Source of the DNA: Prochlorococcus sp. AG-363-P19
GTDB lineage: Bacteria > Cyanobacteriota > Cyanobacteriia > PCC-6307 > Cyanobiaceae
DNA: 64,000 nt
Assembly: GCA_003280055.1 (NCBI GenBank)
Contig: QCGG01000003.1
Span: 62,001 to 126,000, forward strand
Reading direction: 5' to 3'
Shown in pieces: positions 44,221 through 63,511 of this stretch. Both the position numbers and the translations under genes were made by a program. The stretch's first letter is position 1, and every line of letters begins with the position of its first letter. The notes beneath the pieces were generated by a model that had not been told where the DNA came from, ran no database searches, and saw only the letters and a list, made by a program, of their open reading frames with translations.

Positions 44221-44529
44221 CACATAAGTTCTTCCAATCTCAAATATTGAAATCAGAAAAATACAAAAACACCGATAACTATATTGCTAACAATTTGGGG
44301 TCGCTCTGCCTTTCGATTTCTAATAAATATCTGAACCAGCAAATTTCCAAGAGTTTACATTGATTTAAAATTCATTATTTAAGTGGCATAATATGAATAA
44401 GCTATAGTTGCAAAACTCATGAATAAAGATTATCCCAAATGATCTCGGGAATGTAGAGCAAGAACAAGATTAGTACTTACTTTAAATTCTTAGAAAAAAG
44501 ACAACCAAAGGCCCACTTACAATATATAT
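44221..44529. other. Gap inside the biotin cluster
   Basis: These 309 bases between the small gene and bioA have no supported gene on either strand, only frames of fewer than 15 codons. The stretch is AT-rich, with TATAAT-like segments (for instance GCATAATATG near 44387-44396), and probably holds a separate bioA promoter. Confidence 0.45.
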
Positions 44530-45858
44530 TTGAAAAAACAAAATAGGTCAATAGGTTTGAATCAATTACCTCAAAAAGAAGCCGATATCCTCTGGCATCA
44601 AAATATCTGGCCGCCTTTCACTCAAATCACAGCTTCCAGCAGGCCAGCCGGCAGAGCTATGGCTGGCAAGGGAGCACTTTTGTACTTAGACGATGGTCAG
44701 TATCTCATAGATGCTATTAGCAGCTGGTGGGTAACCTTGCATGGTCACTCCAATGCATATATTGCAAGGGCCATAGCTGAGCAGGCCAGTAAACTTGAAC
44801 AAGTAATTTTTGCAGATTTTGTTCACCCTCAAGCAGAATCTTTAGCAAAAAGGCTTAATAAGTTAAGCCATCTTGAACGTTTATTTTTCTCGGATAATGG
44901 ATCAACAGCAGTTGAAGTCGCGATCAAAATTGCTTGTCAATTTTGGCACAATAAAGGTGAATCTCGCAAGCAAATAATTGCCTTCGATGGTGCTTATCAT
45001 GGTGACACATTTGGAGCCATGGCTGTTGGCGAACGCAATATCTTTAGTAAACCCTTTGAGAACATGCTTTTCCCTGTCACGAGAGTTCCATGGCCAGAGA
45101 ATTGGTGGGGCAACGAAGATATTGAAAATTCTGAGAAGGAAGCCTTGACGTCACTTCACAATCACCTTGAAACCCCGACAGCTGCAGTAATTATTGAACC
45201 TTTGCTGCAAGGAGCAGGTGGAATGAGAATGGTCCGAAAAGAATTTCTGAAATCTGTTGAAACATTAACTAGAGAATCAGGGGCTCTGTTAATTGCTGAT
45301 GAAGTTCTGACAGGTTTTGGCAGAACTGGTGACTTATTTGCTTCTAAAAAGGCTGATCTTTCTCCTGATCTAATGTCTCTATCTAAAGGCCTTACTGGAG
45401 GCTTCCTACCCATGGGTATCACTCTTGCCAAAGAAGAAATCTTCAAGGAATTTCTTGGCGAAGACCCAAAACAAACTTTCTGGCATGGGCATAGTTTTAC
45501 AGCAAATCCACTTGGATGTGCTGCAGCCAATGCAAGCCTTGATCTCCTAGAAAGTTCACCAGAATTGTACGAGAATTTTGAAAGCAGACATCTTCCATAT
45601 CTTGAAGAAATTGCAAAAAAATCAAAAGTAATCAAGCCAAGATTGCTCGGTAGCATTGCCGCTTTTGACCTGAATATTGATGGAGAAAAAGGATATCTAA
45701 ACAACGCCAGATTAGTGGTAAAAGAAAAGGCACTGAAAAAAGGTATTTTTATCAGGCCTCTAGGAAATGTCATTTATTTGATGCCACCTCTTTGCATAGA
45801 AGATTCACAACTTGCTAAATGCTATAGAGTAGTAAGTGAGATAATTGATTCACTTTAG
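44530..45858 (+). CDS. bioA: Adenosylmethionine-8-amino-7-oxononanoate aminotransferase
   Basis: BioA converts KAPA to DAPA with SAM as amino donor, between BioF and BioD. The 442-residue class III aminotransferase has WPPFTQIT (about 27-34), FSDNGSTAVEVAIKIA, FDGAYHGDTFGAMAVG, LIADEVLTGFGRTG (about 255-268) and the PLP lysine in LSKGLTGGFLPMG (about 285-297). No ATG is available; the start is read as TTG at 44530, with TTG at 44557 as an alternative. It is separated from bioFKCD by the small gene and a 309-base gap. Confidence 0.9.
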   Translation: MKKQNRSIGLNQLPQKEADILWHQNIWPPFTQITASSRPAGRAMAGKGALLYLDDGQYLIDAISSWWVTLHGHSNAYIARAIAEQASKLEQVIFADFVHPQAESLAKRLNKLSHLERLFFSDNGSTAVEVAIKIACQFWHNKGESRKQIIAFDGAYHGDTFGAMAVGERNIFSKPFENMLFPVTRVPWPENWWGNEDIENSEKEALTSLHNHLETPTAAVIIEPLLQGAGGMRMVRKEFLKSVETLTRESGALLIADEVLTGFGRTGDLFASKKADLSPDLMSLSKGLTGGFLPMGITLAKEEIFKEFLGEDPKQTFWHGHSFTANPLGCAAANASLDLLESSPELYENFESRHLPYLEEIAKKSKVIKPRLLGSIAAFDLNIDGEKGYLNNARLVVKEKALKKGIFIRPLGNVIYLMPPLCIEDSQLAKCYRVVSEIIDSL

Positions 45859-45896
45859 AGCATCATTAAAGCCTCTGATTCATACTATTTATTCGA

Positions 45897-46391
45897 TTAA
45901 GTAATTGAAAAATAATAGCCTTTCACAAGGCAAGGGTTAAGGCAAACTGCAATCAACCAACTTGGCTGAAACTGTAATTCTGCTCCTTTCATATAGGCAA
46001 GAGTCAAACAAAGAAACAAACAAATTATTATTGTCAATGCTAATAAAACCAATGAAAATAACTCTCCTCCAGACAAAGGACGAAGTACATTCACCCTTTG
46101 CGAGCTTGTATCAGTTGAATAGTCATTATCGAAAGAAATATCTTTTGAAATTCCTTTTCTTATATTTTTCCGAGTCAATTTCTGATCATAGATCTTACGC
46201 CTTTTAGGGTCTACAAGAAGATCATAAGCTTCACATAATAATTGAAACTTCTCCGCTGCTTCACGCACAGGCAAGGATGTAGTATCAGGATGAAAAGCCT
46301 TGCTTCGTTTATGAAATGCCCTTCTCAGAGTCGCTGTATCAGCAGAGCTCTCAACGCCCAGAAATTCATAATAATTTTGAATTAACGTCAA
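45897..46391 (-). CDS. J-domain membrane protein
   Basis: The 164-residue protein begins with a DnaJ domain: YYEFLGVESSADTATLRRAFHKRS (about 7-30), the essential HPD at residues 34-36, and YDLLVDPKRRKIYDQ (about 56-70). After a charged linker it has a hydrophobic segment, FSLVLLALTIIICLFLCLTLAY (about 111-132), and a second near the C terminus. It should recruit an Hsp70 to a membrane; the partner could be the divergent Hsp70 at 1.3 kb, which is inference. It converges with bioA. The start is the ATG at 46391. Confidence 0.8.
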   Translation of the reverse strand: MTLIQNYYEFLGVESSADTATLRRAFHKRSKAFHPDTTSLPVREAAEKFQLLCEAYDLLVDPKRRKIYDQKLTRKNIRKGISKDISFDNDYSTDTSSQRVNVLRPLSGGELFSLVLLALTIIICLFLCLTLAYMKGAELQFQPSWLIAVCLNPCLVKGYYFSIT

Positions 46392-46472
46392 TTTAATAAC
46401 AATCTAATTAACGATGGTAAACATAATCCGAATCTGCAAAAAAGCTTACTCAAAAAACAAATCTTCGCGTAT

Positions 46473-47216
46473 ATGTCTGAACTAAACTGGGTAAAGAATC
46501 ATGGCCTCAGCCTTTGGGAGCATCTTAGTTGGAGCCCAACAATAAACCAACTAGAACAAATGATTAATCTTCAGAAGCTTTTAGCCAAATGGAATAAGCA
46601 AGTCAATTTAACTCGTCTCCTCGAGAAGGAGGACTATTGGATAGGACAAATCTTCGATAGCCTTTGGCCTTTAACAAAAGAACTAAACAATCCTTCCAAA
46701 CCCCTCCGATGTATTGATATAGGCTCTGGCTGTGGTTTCCCCGGGTTAGCTCTTGCAATCGCTATGCCAACTGCAGAAATAACCTTAGTGGAAGCTATTT
46801 CAAAAAAAGCAAATGCCCTCACAAGTATAATTTTTGAAATTGGGCTTACTTCCCGTGTAAATGTTATCAACGAAAGAGCAGAGGTAATAGGACAAGATAA
46901 AGCCTTTAGAGGGACATTTGATATCGCGATGGCAAGAGCTGTTGCATCCACTCCTATTGTGGCTGAATACCTTATACCACTTCTAAAGGTAAACGGGGAA
47001 GCAATTCTTTTTCAAGGAAAATGGAATCAACTTGATGAAGCAATGCTCAAAAAAGCTCTGGTCAAACTAAAGGCAAATGTAATTAAAGTAGAAGCGAATA
47101 ATCTTCCTCATAATAAGGGCTTGCGTCACCAAATACGACTAACACCCAATACCAAATGTCCAAGCAAATATCCTCGAAAAGTTGGGGTCCCTGTGAAACA
47201 ACCTCTAGGAGGCTAA
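46473..47216 (+). CDS. rsmG: 16S rRNA (guanine527-N7)-methyltransferase
   Basis: RsmG (GidB) methylates G527 of 16S rRNA. The 247-residue protein has LAKWNKQVNLTRLLEKEDYW (about 37-56), the SAM motif CIDIGSGCGFPGLALAIAMP (about 77-96), TLVEAISKKANAL and RAEVIGQD with MARAVAS (about 155-161). The C-terminal tail is basic, ending PRKVGVPVKQPLGG, typical of cyanobacterial members. The start is the ATG at 46473. Confidence 0.9.
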   Translation: MSELNWVKNHGLSLWEHLSWSPTINQLEQMINLQKLLAKWNKQVNLTRLLEKEDYWIGQIFDSLWPLTKELNNPSKPLRCIDIGSGCGFPGLALAIAMPTAEITLVEAISKKANALTSIIFEIGLTSRVNVINERAEVIGQDKAFRGTFDIAMARAVASTPIVAEYLIPLLKVNGEAILFQGKWNQLDEAMLKKALVKLKANVIKVEANNLPHNKGLRHQIRLTPNTKCPSKYPRKVGVPVKQPLGG

Positions 47217-47287
47217 TGCTTCGCAATTTCAACAATCAAGATATAAACTAATAGTAATAATATTCTTAAGAAAGTTTCTAAATCAGA

Positions 47288-47713
47288 TCATGAATGGACA
47301 TGAGGTTTAATCCTCCTTGATCTTTTATTAGGAGCAAATCCCAAAGGTTGTATATTCATTGATTCTAATTCTTTCTTCAGACTGTCAAGATCTTCAAAGT
47401 CAACCCAATGTATACAATCTACTGGACAAGTATCAACTGCTTCCTGAACAAGAGAAGTACTATCTCCATCCTGACGAATAACTCTTGAGCGTCCTAAAAA
47501 AGGCTCTATAACAAAAGTGTTCGTTGCAACATGAGCACAGTACCTACAACCAATACAAACCGACTCATCAACCCATACTGCTTTTTCTCGAAGTAGTCCT
47601 CCCAAGCGTGGTTCCGAGCCATTAGGAGGTTCACTTTCACTTAAAAAAGTAGTAAAAGCAGCTGAAGGATCTTTGGACACTTGGTTTATAGTTTCAATCC
47701 CAGCGAGTAACAA
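47288..47713 (-). CDS. 4Fe-4S ferredoxin
   Basis: The 141-residue protein has the motif CIGCRYC (Cys53, 56, 59), followed by ATNTFVIEPFLGRSRVIRQDG and CPVDC (Cys96, 100), the pattern of a small 4Fe-4S ferredoxin domain with extended flanks. It is a soluble electron carrier with an unknown partner. It is the last gene of a trio with Ycf35 and DUF2997, overlapping the ycf35 stop by 20 bases; the start is read as TTG at 47713. The combination is widespread in cyanobacteria as I recall, so the ferredoxin probably serves the other two. Confidence 0.82.
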   Translation of the reverse strand: MLLAGIETINQVSKDPSAAFTTFLSESEPPNGSEPRLGGLLREKAVWVDESVCIGCRYCAHVATNTFVIEPFLGRSRVIRQDGDSTSLVQEAVDTCPVDCIHWVDFEDLDSLKKELESMNIQPLGFAPNKRSRRIKPHVHS

Positions 47714-48083
47714 CTAACTCGATAGATCCATCAACATTATTCACCTTCTTCTCCACCTCAAAACCTTCCTCTGAGGTGGCTGAAAGTACGGTATTTAGGG
47801 CATATTGCTGAGTTAACTTTGAGAGAAAGCGTTCTACTGGAACAGGTTGACTCCATAAGTCCAGATCTGTCACTAATTCATAAACCTCTGACGAGGCATT
47901 CCATCGGAAACCAATATCAGATCCTTTTTGTACAGCTATTGCAAGATCTGCTTTTACAGTTTGTCCTCGATAACCCCTAATCAACCTTTCGCCCTCTTGA
48001 GGAAATAAACCCATCTCACGTAAAGCAGCCAAAAGAGGCTCCTTCTTTCTCAATTGAGTTTTAACAATGCTGAAATGTGACAT
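47694..48083 (-). CDS. ycf35: DUF1257 protein Ycf35
   Basis: This 129-residue protein matches Ycf35 (DUF1257), found in cyanobacteria and red algal plastids: MSHFSIVKTQLRKKEPLLAAL at the N terminus, IRGYRGQTVKADLAIAV (about 35-51), and SEVYELVTDLDLW (about 65-77). The function is unknown. It lies between the DUF2997 gene, which it overlaps by one base, and the ferredoxin gene, forming a tight trio. The start is the ATG at 48083. Confidence 0.85.
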   Translation of the reverse strand: MSHFSIVKTQLRKKEPLLAALREMGLFPQEGERLIRGYRGQTVKADLAIAVQKGSDIGFRWNASSEVYELVTDLDLWSQPVPVERFLSKLTQQYALNTVLSATSEEGFEVEKKVNNVDGSIELVVTRWD

Positions 48084-48289
48084 TAGTGTAGTTCCGTTCT
48101 GATTGACTGTGTTTCTGGAAGGTTTAGAGCATAAGCCTCAGATGTTGGGCGATTAATTTCTACCGAACCTAAAGCATCCTCAAGTTTCTCCGTGAGTGCT
48201 TGACAAGATTTGCCCTGCACTCCTGAAACTGACTCCTCGACTCGACCGTCTTGGCGAATGAGAAAACGTAATGTCTTTAGTGGCATCAC
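48083..48289 (-). CDS. DUF2997 protein
   Basis: This 68-residue protein has the DUF2997 pattern: TLRFLIRQDGRVEESVSGVQGKSC, then TEKLEDALG. It probably adopts a small beta-rich fold. The first two codons are both Met (ATG ATG), so the start may be 48289 or 48286. It leads the trio with Ycf35 and the ferredoxin, and a functional connection among the three is inferred from overlap and recalled co-occurrence. Confidence 0.78.
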   Translation of the reverse strand: MMPLKTLRFLIRQDGRVEESVSGVQGKSCQALTEKLEDALGSVEINRPTSEAYALNLPETQSIRTELH

Positions 48290-48378
48290 TTCAGACCTAA
48301 TTATTAAAGTGATCTTATAGAAAGAATCACCTCTAAGGCGTGAGGTTTGTTACAGAGAGATGTGGAGTTTTGTAATTC

Positions 48379-49194
48379 TCAAGACAAGGCACCTTGATCC
48401 AACAGTTTTTGTAATCGAAGCAAGACATTTAAGGTGCCCAACTGTTCCAAAACAACCCTTGCCTCATCCCTAACCGAAGGTTCAACATCATTGAGCAAAG
48501 TCTTGAAGAATGCTTCCACAAGCTCCCCTTGCAAGGATGCCTCCAAATTCTCAAAAATTCGCCCAAGAGCCCAAATACAATTACTGCGTACTACAGGCTC
48601 ACTATCAATTCTAAGGCTAATTAAAAGCTGCTCAGAAGCTATTGCGGCTTTTTCAGAAGAAGTTCCAGCCACATCCGCCAATGAGCTTGAAGCCCATAAT
48701 CTCACTGCTGCAACATCATTTTTAAGAGCATCGATTAAAGGTTGCAGCACTAAAGCATCTGGATAGTTTCCTAAACTCCATGCAGTTGCCTTCCTCACAT
48801 AGGCATTACAATCATGTTTCAGAAGATTCAATAACAAGTCCAAGGCTCTAGGACAAGGGTTTCGACCTAACGCATATACAGCACTCATTCGTTCAACCGG
48901 ACAAGGCTCCTTTAACAAAGGGATCAAAAGTGGCAGAGCACGTGGATCTCGATGTTCACAAAACACTCTTAAACCTTGAAGCCGTTCTTCATGACCTTTC
49001 TTCAACCATGCGAGACCTTTCTCACAGTCCTTAGCAACTTGTAAGGCATCTTGGTCAAACCCCTCAACATCCAACTCATCAAGAGGATCACCTACCAATT
49101 CGGCCGCCAATTCACTTGCTAAAACATCTGGATCTATAGCCAAATTAACTGGCGACCCTTGTGTCGAATTGTCTTGCTCATCAACCATGCGCAA
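48379..49194 (-). CDS. HEAT-repeat protein
   Basis: The 271-residue protein consists mainly of tandem HEAT/PBS-lyase-like repeats, seen as repeated units such as LIPLLKEPCPVERMSAVYALGR, LLNLLKHDCNAYVRKATAWSLG and LIDALKNDVAAVRLWASSSLAD (about residues 90-250). The first 50 residues are acidic. Relatives attach bilins to phycobilisomes (CpcE type), but this organism type has little or no phycobilisome, so a scaffold function is as likely. The start may be 49194 (ATG) or three codons later. The hidden 41-residue gene lies 26 bases upstream. Confidence 0.75.
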   Translation of the reverse strand: MRMVDEQDNSTQGSPVNLAIDPDVLASELAAELVGDPLDELDVEGFDQDALQVAKDCEKGLAWLKKGHEERLQGLRVFCEHRDPRALPLLIPLLKEPCPVERMSAVYALGRNPCPRALDLLLNLLKHDCNAYVRKATAWSLGNYPDALVLQPLIDALKNDVAAVRLWASSSLADVAGTSSEKAAIASEQLLISLRIDSEPVVRSNCIWALGRIFENLEASLQGELVEAFFKTLLNDVEPSVRDEARVVLEQLGTLNVLLRLQKLLDQGALS

Positions 49195-49220
49195 ACATTA
49201 GACGAATTAACAAAACAATC

Positions 49221-49346
49221 TCAATTCAATGGAGCAGGTGCAAGCATGTCGCCCGGCAACCAAATCCGAGCACTTACAGCAATAAAAGCCAACCCAAAGA
49301 TGGCCACTATTAATACCGGTAAGACGGTCGAGCGTAAAAAACCCAA
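49221..49346 (-). CDS. 41-residue single-helix membrane protein
   Basis: A minus-strand frame, TTG at 49346 to TGA at 49221, encodes 41 residues: LRSTVLPVLIVAIFGLAFIA (about 4-23) is a strong membrane helix, followed by VSARIWLPGDMLAPAPLN. The composition is that of a small thylakoid-type protein, and I have a memory of near-identical cyanobacterial peptides, unchecked. TTG is the first codon after an in-frame stop and is the only usable start. The frame ends 26 bases before the HEAT-repeat start codon on the same strand. Confidence 0.6.
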   Translation of the reverse strand: MGFLRSTVLPVLIVAIFGLAFIAVSARIWLPGDMLAPAPLN

Positions 49347-49401
49347 TTAATCAAAAAGCTTTTCCCTTATTTTGCTACCTCAAAAGCATTTTTGAAAACA
49401 A

Positions 49402-51171
49402 CTAAGTAATCAATCTCCTTCGCAACCACCCTCCCCTGAGACCTAGAAAGCAAATCGTTGCCAAAGAAATACCTAACCAACCACCCAATTGTTGATGAAG
49501 AAGAAACGCTCCAATACCCAGTAATCCTCCAAACAAAAGGCCTGTACTTAAAAGAAAGCGTAAAAAAAGCTGATGGATTGATTCAGGAGATTCAGGAGAT
49601 TCAACTCCTAATTGATTGCGAATAATTCTCCACCCTGGCCCAGGAGGATTAACTGTCTGAACAAAATTATTCAGTACATTGGGTGATTCTGGGGGTGTAA
49701 ATGCTAAGACCACCAGCCATATAATTGCTGTAATTGATGTTGTAGCAATCAATCTCAAGCCATAATCCGATATGCGCAGGAGAGGGATCACTGATGTTGT
49801 AAAACCAATTACAAAGCCAGCCACCATGGCGGCTAATTCTGCTTGTGCGTTCACCCTCCACCAGAACCAACGTAAAACCAGTACAACACCTGGTCCAGTG
49901 CCAATAGCAATAACTAATCTAAAAACCGTACCTATATTTTCTGCCCAAAATGCTGTTATTACGCCAAGGCCTAATAAAAGCAAGCTTGCCAATTGTCCAA
50001 TCTGTAATAATTCACGATCAGTCGCCTTAGGTCGAAAAAATCTTTGGTACAAATCATGAGTCAGATAACTCGCACCCCAATTCACCGAGGTACTTACTGT
50101 GCTCATAAAAGCAGCTACCAAAGAAACGACCACAAGGCCTAGCCCAACTGGGGGAAGATATGTCACTGCCAGTGCTGGATAACTAAGCTCCCAATCCTGC
50201 TGATCAGGAAGTAAAACTATTGCGGCAAGGGCGACCAAAATCCACAACCAACTTCGAAGCAAGTAATTCACGATTAGGAATACCCAGCCTGCCAAAGTAG
50301 CCTGTGTTTCATCACGAGTAGCCAGCATTCGTTGAATAAACTCTCCACCTCCATCACTACGTCGAAAACTCCACCACTGGATACTCAAAAATGCACTAAA
50401 GGTAGCAATGCTGATCTCTGTTCCTTCAATCCATTGAATTCGGCCATCTTGAAATTGCCATGGGAATAAAGAAAGCAACTCAGGGCGACCTAAGTCATGA
50501 ATACTTCGCAATAAATTGGTCATGCCACCAGCAGCATTGACAGCTACCCAAGAAACTAGTAATGCCCCTATAAGAGCCAACCCCAACTGAAACAAATCAT
50601 TCACAACGACTGCCCAAAGGCCTCCAACGACTGTATAAGCAAGCATTAGGAGAGCTACAAAAGAAAGAAGGATCATTGTGTCAGTGATATTTCCCAAAAC
50701 CTGTGTGCCCTGAACAATTCCCAGCGCCTCAACAACTTTCCTCATGGCTAAAAATGCATATCCAATGCCAATGCAATTAATTGGAAGTGCTAATAAGAAA
50801 GCCTTTACCCCCCTCAACCATGCAGCCGAAAGCCCCCCATAACGAAGCTCGGTAAAGGCTGCGTCAGTCAACACACCGCTCCTTCTCCATAGAGGCGCAA
50901 AGATCACAGCCATAGCGATATGAGCCAATGCAAAACTCCACCATTCCCAATTTCCAGCAAGACCCCTTGTACCTACTAAGCCAGCCACATACAAAGGTGT
51001 GTCAATTGAAAAAGTTGTAGCTGCCATAGAGGCTCCTGCTAACCAACCACTTAAACGCCGTCCTGCAACAAAATAATCATCCTCCGTGTTATTAAGAACA
51101 GAAAGCCGAAGCCCTAAAAGCAATGTTCCAATTAAATAACTTCCAAGAATGAACCAATCAATAAATGTCAT
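49402..51171 (-). CDS. Sodium:solute symporter family transporter
   Basis: The 589-residue integral membrane protein belongs to the SSS family, with about 13-15 helices beginning WFILGSYLIGTLLLGLRLSVL (about 6-26). AGRRLSGWLAGASMAATTFSID (about 36-57) is the family start with the first sodium-site region, and STVSTSVNWGASYLTHDLYQRFF (about 355-377) is the second signature. The substrate is unknown (proline, pantothenate, urea or another organic solute are family options). I chose ATG 51171 over TTG 51186. It lies 22-37 bases after rlmN on the same strand. Confidence 0.82.
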   Translation of the reverse strand: MTFIDWFILGSYLIGTLLLGLRLSVLNNTEDDYFVAGRRLSGWLAGASMAATTFSIDTPLYVAGLVGTRGLAGNWEWWSFALAHIAMAVIFAPLWRRSGVLTDAAFTELRYGGLSAAWLRGVKAFLLALPINCIGIGYAFLAMRKVVEALGIVQGTQVLGNITDTMILLSFVALLMLAYTVVGGLWAVVVNDLFQLGLALIGALLVSWVAVNAAGGMTNLLRSIHDLGRPELLSLFPWQFQDGRIQWIEGTEISIATFSAFLSIQWWSFRRSDGGGEFIQRMLATRDETQATLAGWVFLIVNYLLRSWLWILVALAAIVLLPDQQDWELSYPALAVTYLPPVGLGLVVVSLVAAFMSTVSTSVNWGASYLTHDLYQRFFRPKATDRELLQIGQLASLLLLGLGVITAFWAENIGTVFRLVIAIGTGPGVVLVLRWFWWRVNAQAELAAMVAGFVIGFTTSVIPLLRISDYGLRLIATTSITAIIWLVVLAFTPPESPNVLNNFVQTVNPPGPGWRIIRNQLGVESPESPESIHQLFLRFLLSTGLLFGGLLGIGAFLLHQQLGGWLGISLATICFLGLRGGWLRRRLIT

Positions 51172-51208
51172 AAGTGCCAGCCGCAACCAGAAGCATCAGG
51201 ATTATTAA

Positions 51209-52443
<1,235 letters not shown>

Positions 52444-52502
52444 TTAAAGAAAATAATGTGATCTAATCAGAGGTAAAAAAGTGAGTGACAAAAGAAACTC
52501 TT

Positions 52503-56627
<4,125 letters not shown>

Positions 56628-56664
56628 TTAATTGAGGAGAGTGCTGAAATAAAGAGGAGAAAAA

Positions 56665-61910
<5,246 letters not shown>

Positions 61911-61997
61911 GCTGTAGAAAGGCAGTTGAGAAGTGGTGTTAATAAAACTGGTAGATCAATCGACCCTTCAACAAGAAGGGATGCTTAAACAAATCTA

Positions 61998-62022
61998 GCC
62001 CTTTTCCTAAAAGGAAAAGGGC
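61998..62022 (-). terminator. Perfect hairpin between tatD and rpoB
   Basis: GCCCTTTTCCT-AAA-AGGAAAAGGGC is a perfect 11-base stem with a three-base loop. Read on the minus strand it lies about 170 bases after the tatD stop and 88 bases before rpoB. The tail (TAGATTTGTTT) is only partly T-rich, so it could be the tatD terminator, an attenuator for rpoB, or a bidirectional element. Confidence 0.6.
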
Positions 62023-62112
62023 CTGAATGCAAAGCCTCACAAATGTCGGATCAGAACGGCTAACGTCGACAACGAACCAGATGGGAAGGTGGACCTACTA
62101 AAGGAGGCGAAA

Positions 62113-62148
62113 ATGCAGGAGATCCCACTTAATCACCAAACCAATTAA
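62113..62148 (+). other. Eleven-residue frame with strong ribosome-binding site
   Basis: AAGGAGG at 62101-62107 lies five bases before an ATG at 62113; the frame MQEIPLNHQTN ends at a TAA at 62146-62148. The spacing and match to the 16S end are ideal, better than nearly all real genes in this window. No plus-strand gene follows closely. It may be chance or an unrecognised short peptide. Confidence 0.25.
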
Positions 62149-62195
62149 TAATCCTACCCTTTTAAGGGGCATAGAAGGCAAACACTATCGATAAG

Positions 62196-62981
62196 TCAAG
62201 GAAGTCCAAACAAAATTCTTGCGTTTTCTGTGGTTTTCTTCGCTATGGCTTCAAACGTTTGGCCTCTTAATTCAGCCACCTTTTTAGCCACATGTTGAAC
62301 GTAAGAAGGTTCATTACGCTTACCCCGAAAAGGTTTTGGGGCCAAAAAAGGGCAATCAGTTTCTACTAAAAACCTGTCTTCAGGAACCTGTCGTACACAT
62401 TCGTGAATGAGATCAGCTTTTGGGAAAGTGACAATTCCACTGAAACTGATATAAAAACCTAATTCAAGGAACCTTCTCATTTCTTCAGGCGTCCCACCCC
62501 AGCAATGCATCACTCCCCGTGGGCATTTCCCAGATGACCTCCGTAACTCAAGCTCTTTAAGCATTGCCTTGGCGGCATCTCGACAATGAACAATTATGGG
62601 CAAATTCAACTCCTCAGCCAAATCAAGCTGAGGGCGTAAAACATCTAATTGCTGTTGAAGATTATCTTCTCGAAACAAATCCAAACCCAATTCACCTATT
62701 GCGACAACACGTTTGTCTTCTAATGCAGCATTCCGCAAAATCTCCACGGTTGAGTCATCCCAATGATTCGTATCTAAAGGGTGAACTCCAACTGAATATC
62801 GCATCTCAGAAAAACGATCTGCTAATGCTCGTATCGCAGGTATTTCCGCAGGCTCTACACAGGCATGTAGAAGACTAACCAAGCCAGTCTCTCGCCATCG
62901 CTTAGAGACATCGTCTAAATCATCTTCAAAGTTTCTAAAAACAATGTGGCAATGACTATCAATGAGCGGAGGATTGGACAC
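62196..62981 (-). CDS. tatD: TatD-family metal-dependent hydrolase
   Basis: The 261-residue TIM-barrel hydrolase has IDSHCHI (about 7-13), VGVHPLD (about 64-70), GELGLDLFRED (about 97-107), PIIVHCRDAAKAML (His near 131), MHCWGGTPEE (His near 157) and ETDCPFLAPKPFRGKRNEP (Asp near 208). Family members are 3'-5' DNA exonucleases in repair and DNA degradation. Metal-ligand residues are complete. It follows rpsT on the same strand after 86 bases. The start is the ATG at 62981. Confidence 0.9.
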   Translation of the reverse strand: MSNPPLIDSHCHIVFRNFEDDLDDVSKRWRETGLVSLLHACVEPAEIPAIRALADRFSEMRYSVGVHPLDTNHWDDSTVEILRNAALEDKRVVAIGELGLDLFREDNLQQQLDVLRPQLDLAEELNLPIIVHCRDAAKAMLKELELRRSSGKCPRGVMHCWGGTPEEMRRFLELGFYISFSGIVTFPKADLIHECVRQVPEDRFLVETDCPFLAPKPFRGKRNEPSYVQHVAKKVAELRGQTFEAIAKKTTENARILFGLP

Positions 62982-63067
62982 TTGGTAATAAGCAAGCCTT
63001 TAAAACTATTTTGACCAAAAACAAAATTTTTTAAACGTCAAACCCACTTCACAAAGCTTTGTCGTTT

Positions 63068-63361
<294 letters not shown>

Positions 63362-63511
63362 TTAGGCTTTACTAGTTAGACAAACAACAACTTTACCAGG
63401 ACTACCACCCTAATTGGCAACAAATTTATTCACTGAGGAACTAGGTTGATTCAATAATGAAATTGCTGCTCCAGCCAAAGCAACAATTCCAATCCATAAA
63501 CAGTCTCCAGC

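Noticed and set aside
45162-45773. 203-codon minus-strand frame opposite bioA
   Set aside because: Full overlap with an intact aminotransferase; arises from the codon pattern of bioA.
49580-49610. Short tandem repeat GATTCAGGA near the symporter C terminus
   Set aside because: Two to three copies encoding an ESP repeat within a hydrophilic linker; ordinary low-complexity coding sequence.
62041-62150. Signal recognition particle RNA between tatD and rpoB
   Set aside because: The GGAAGG-like stretch lacks the conserved SRP core and pairing.
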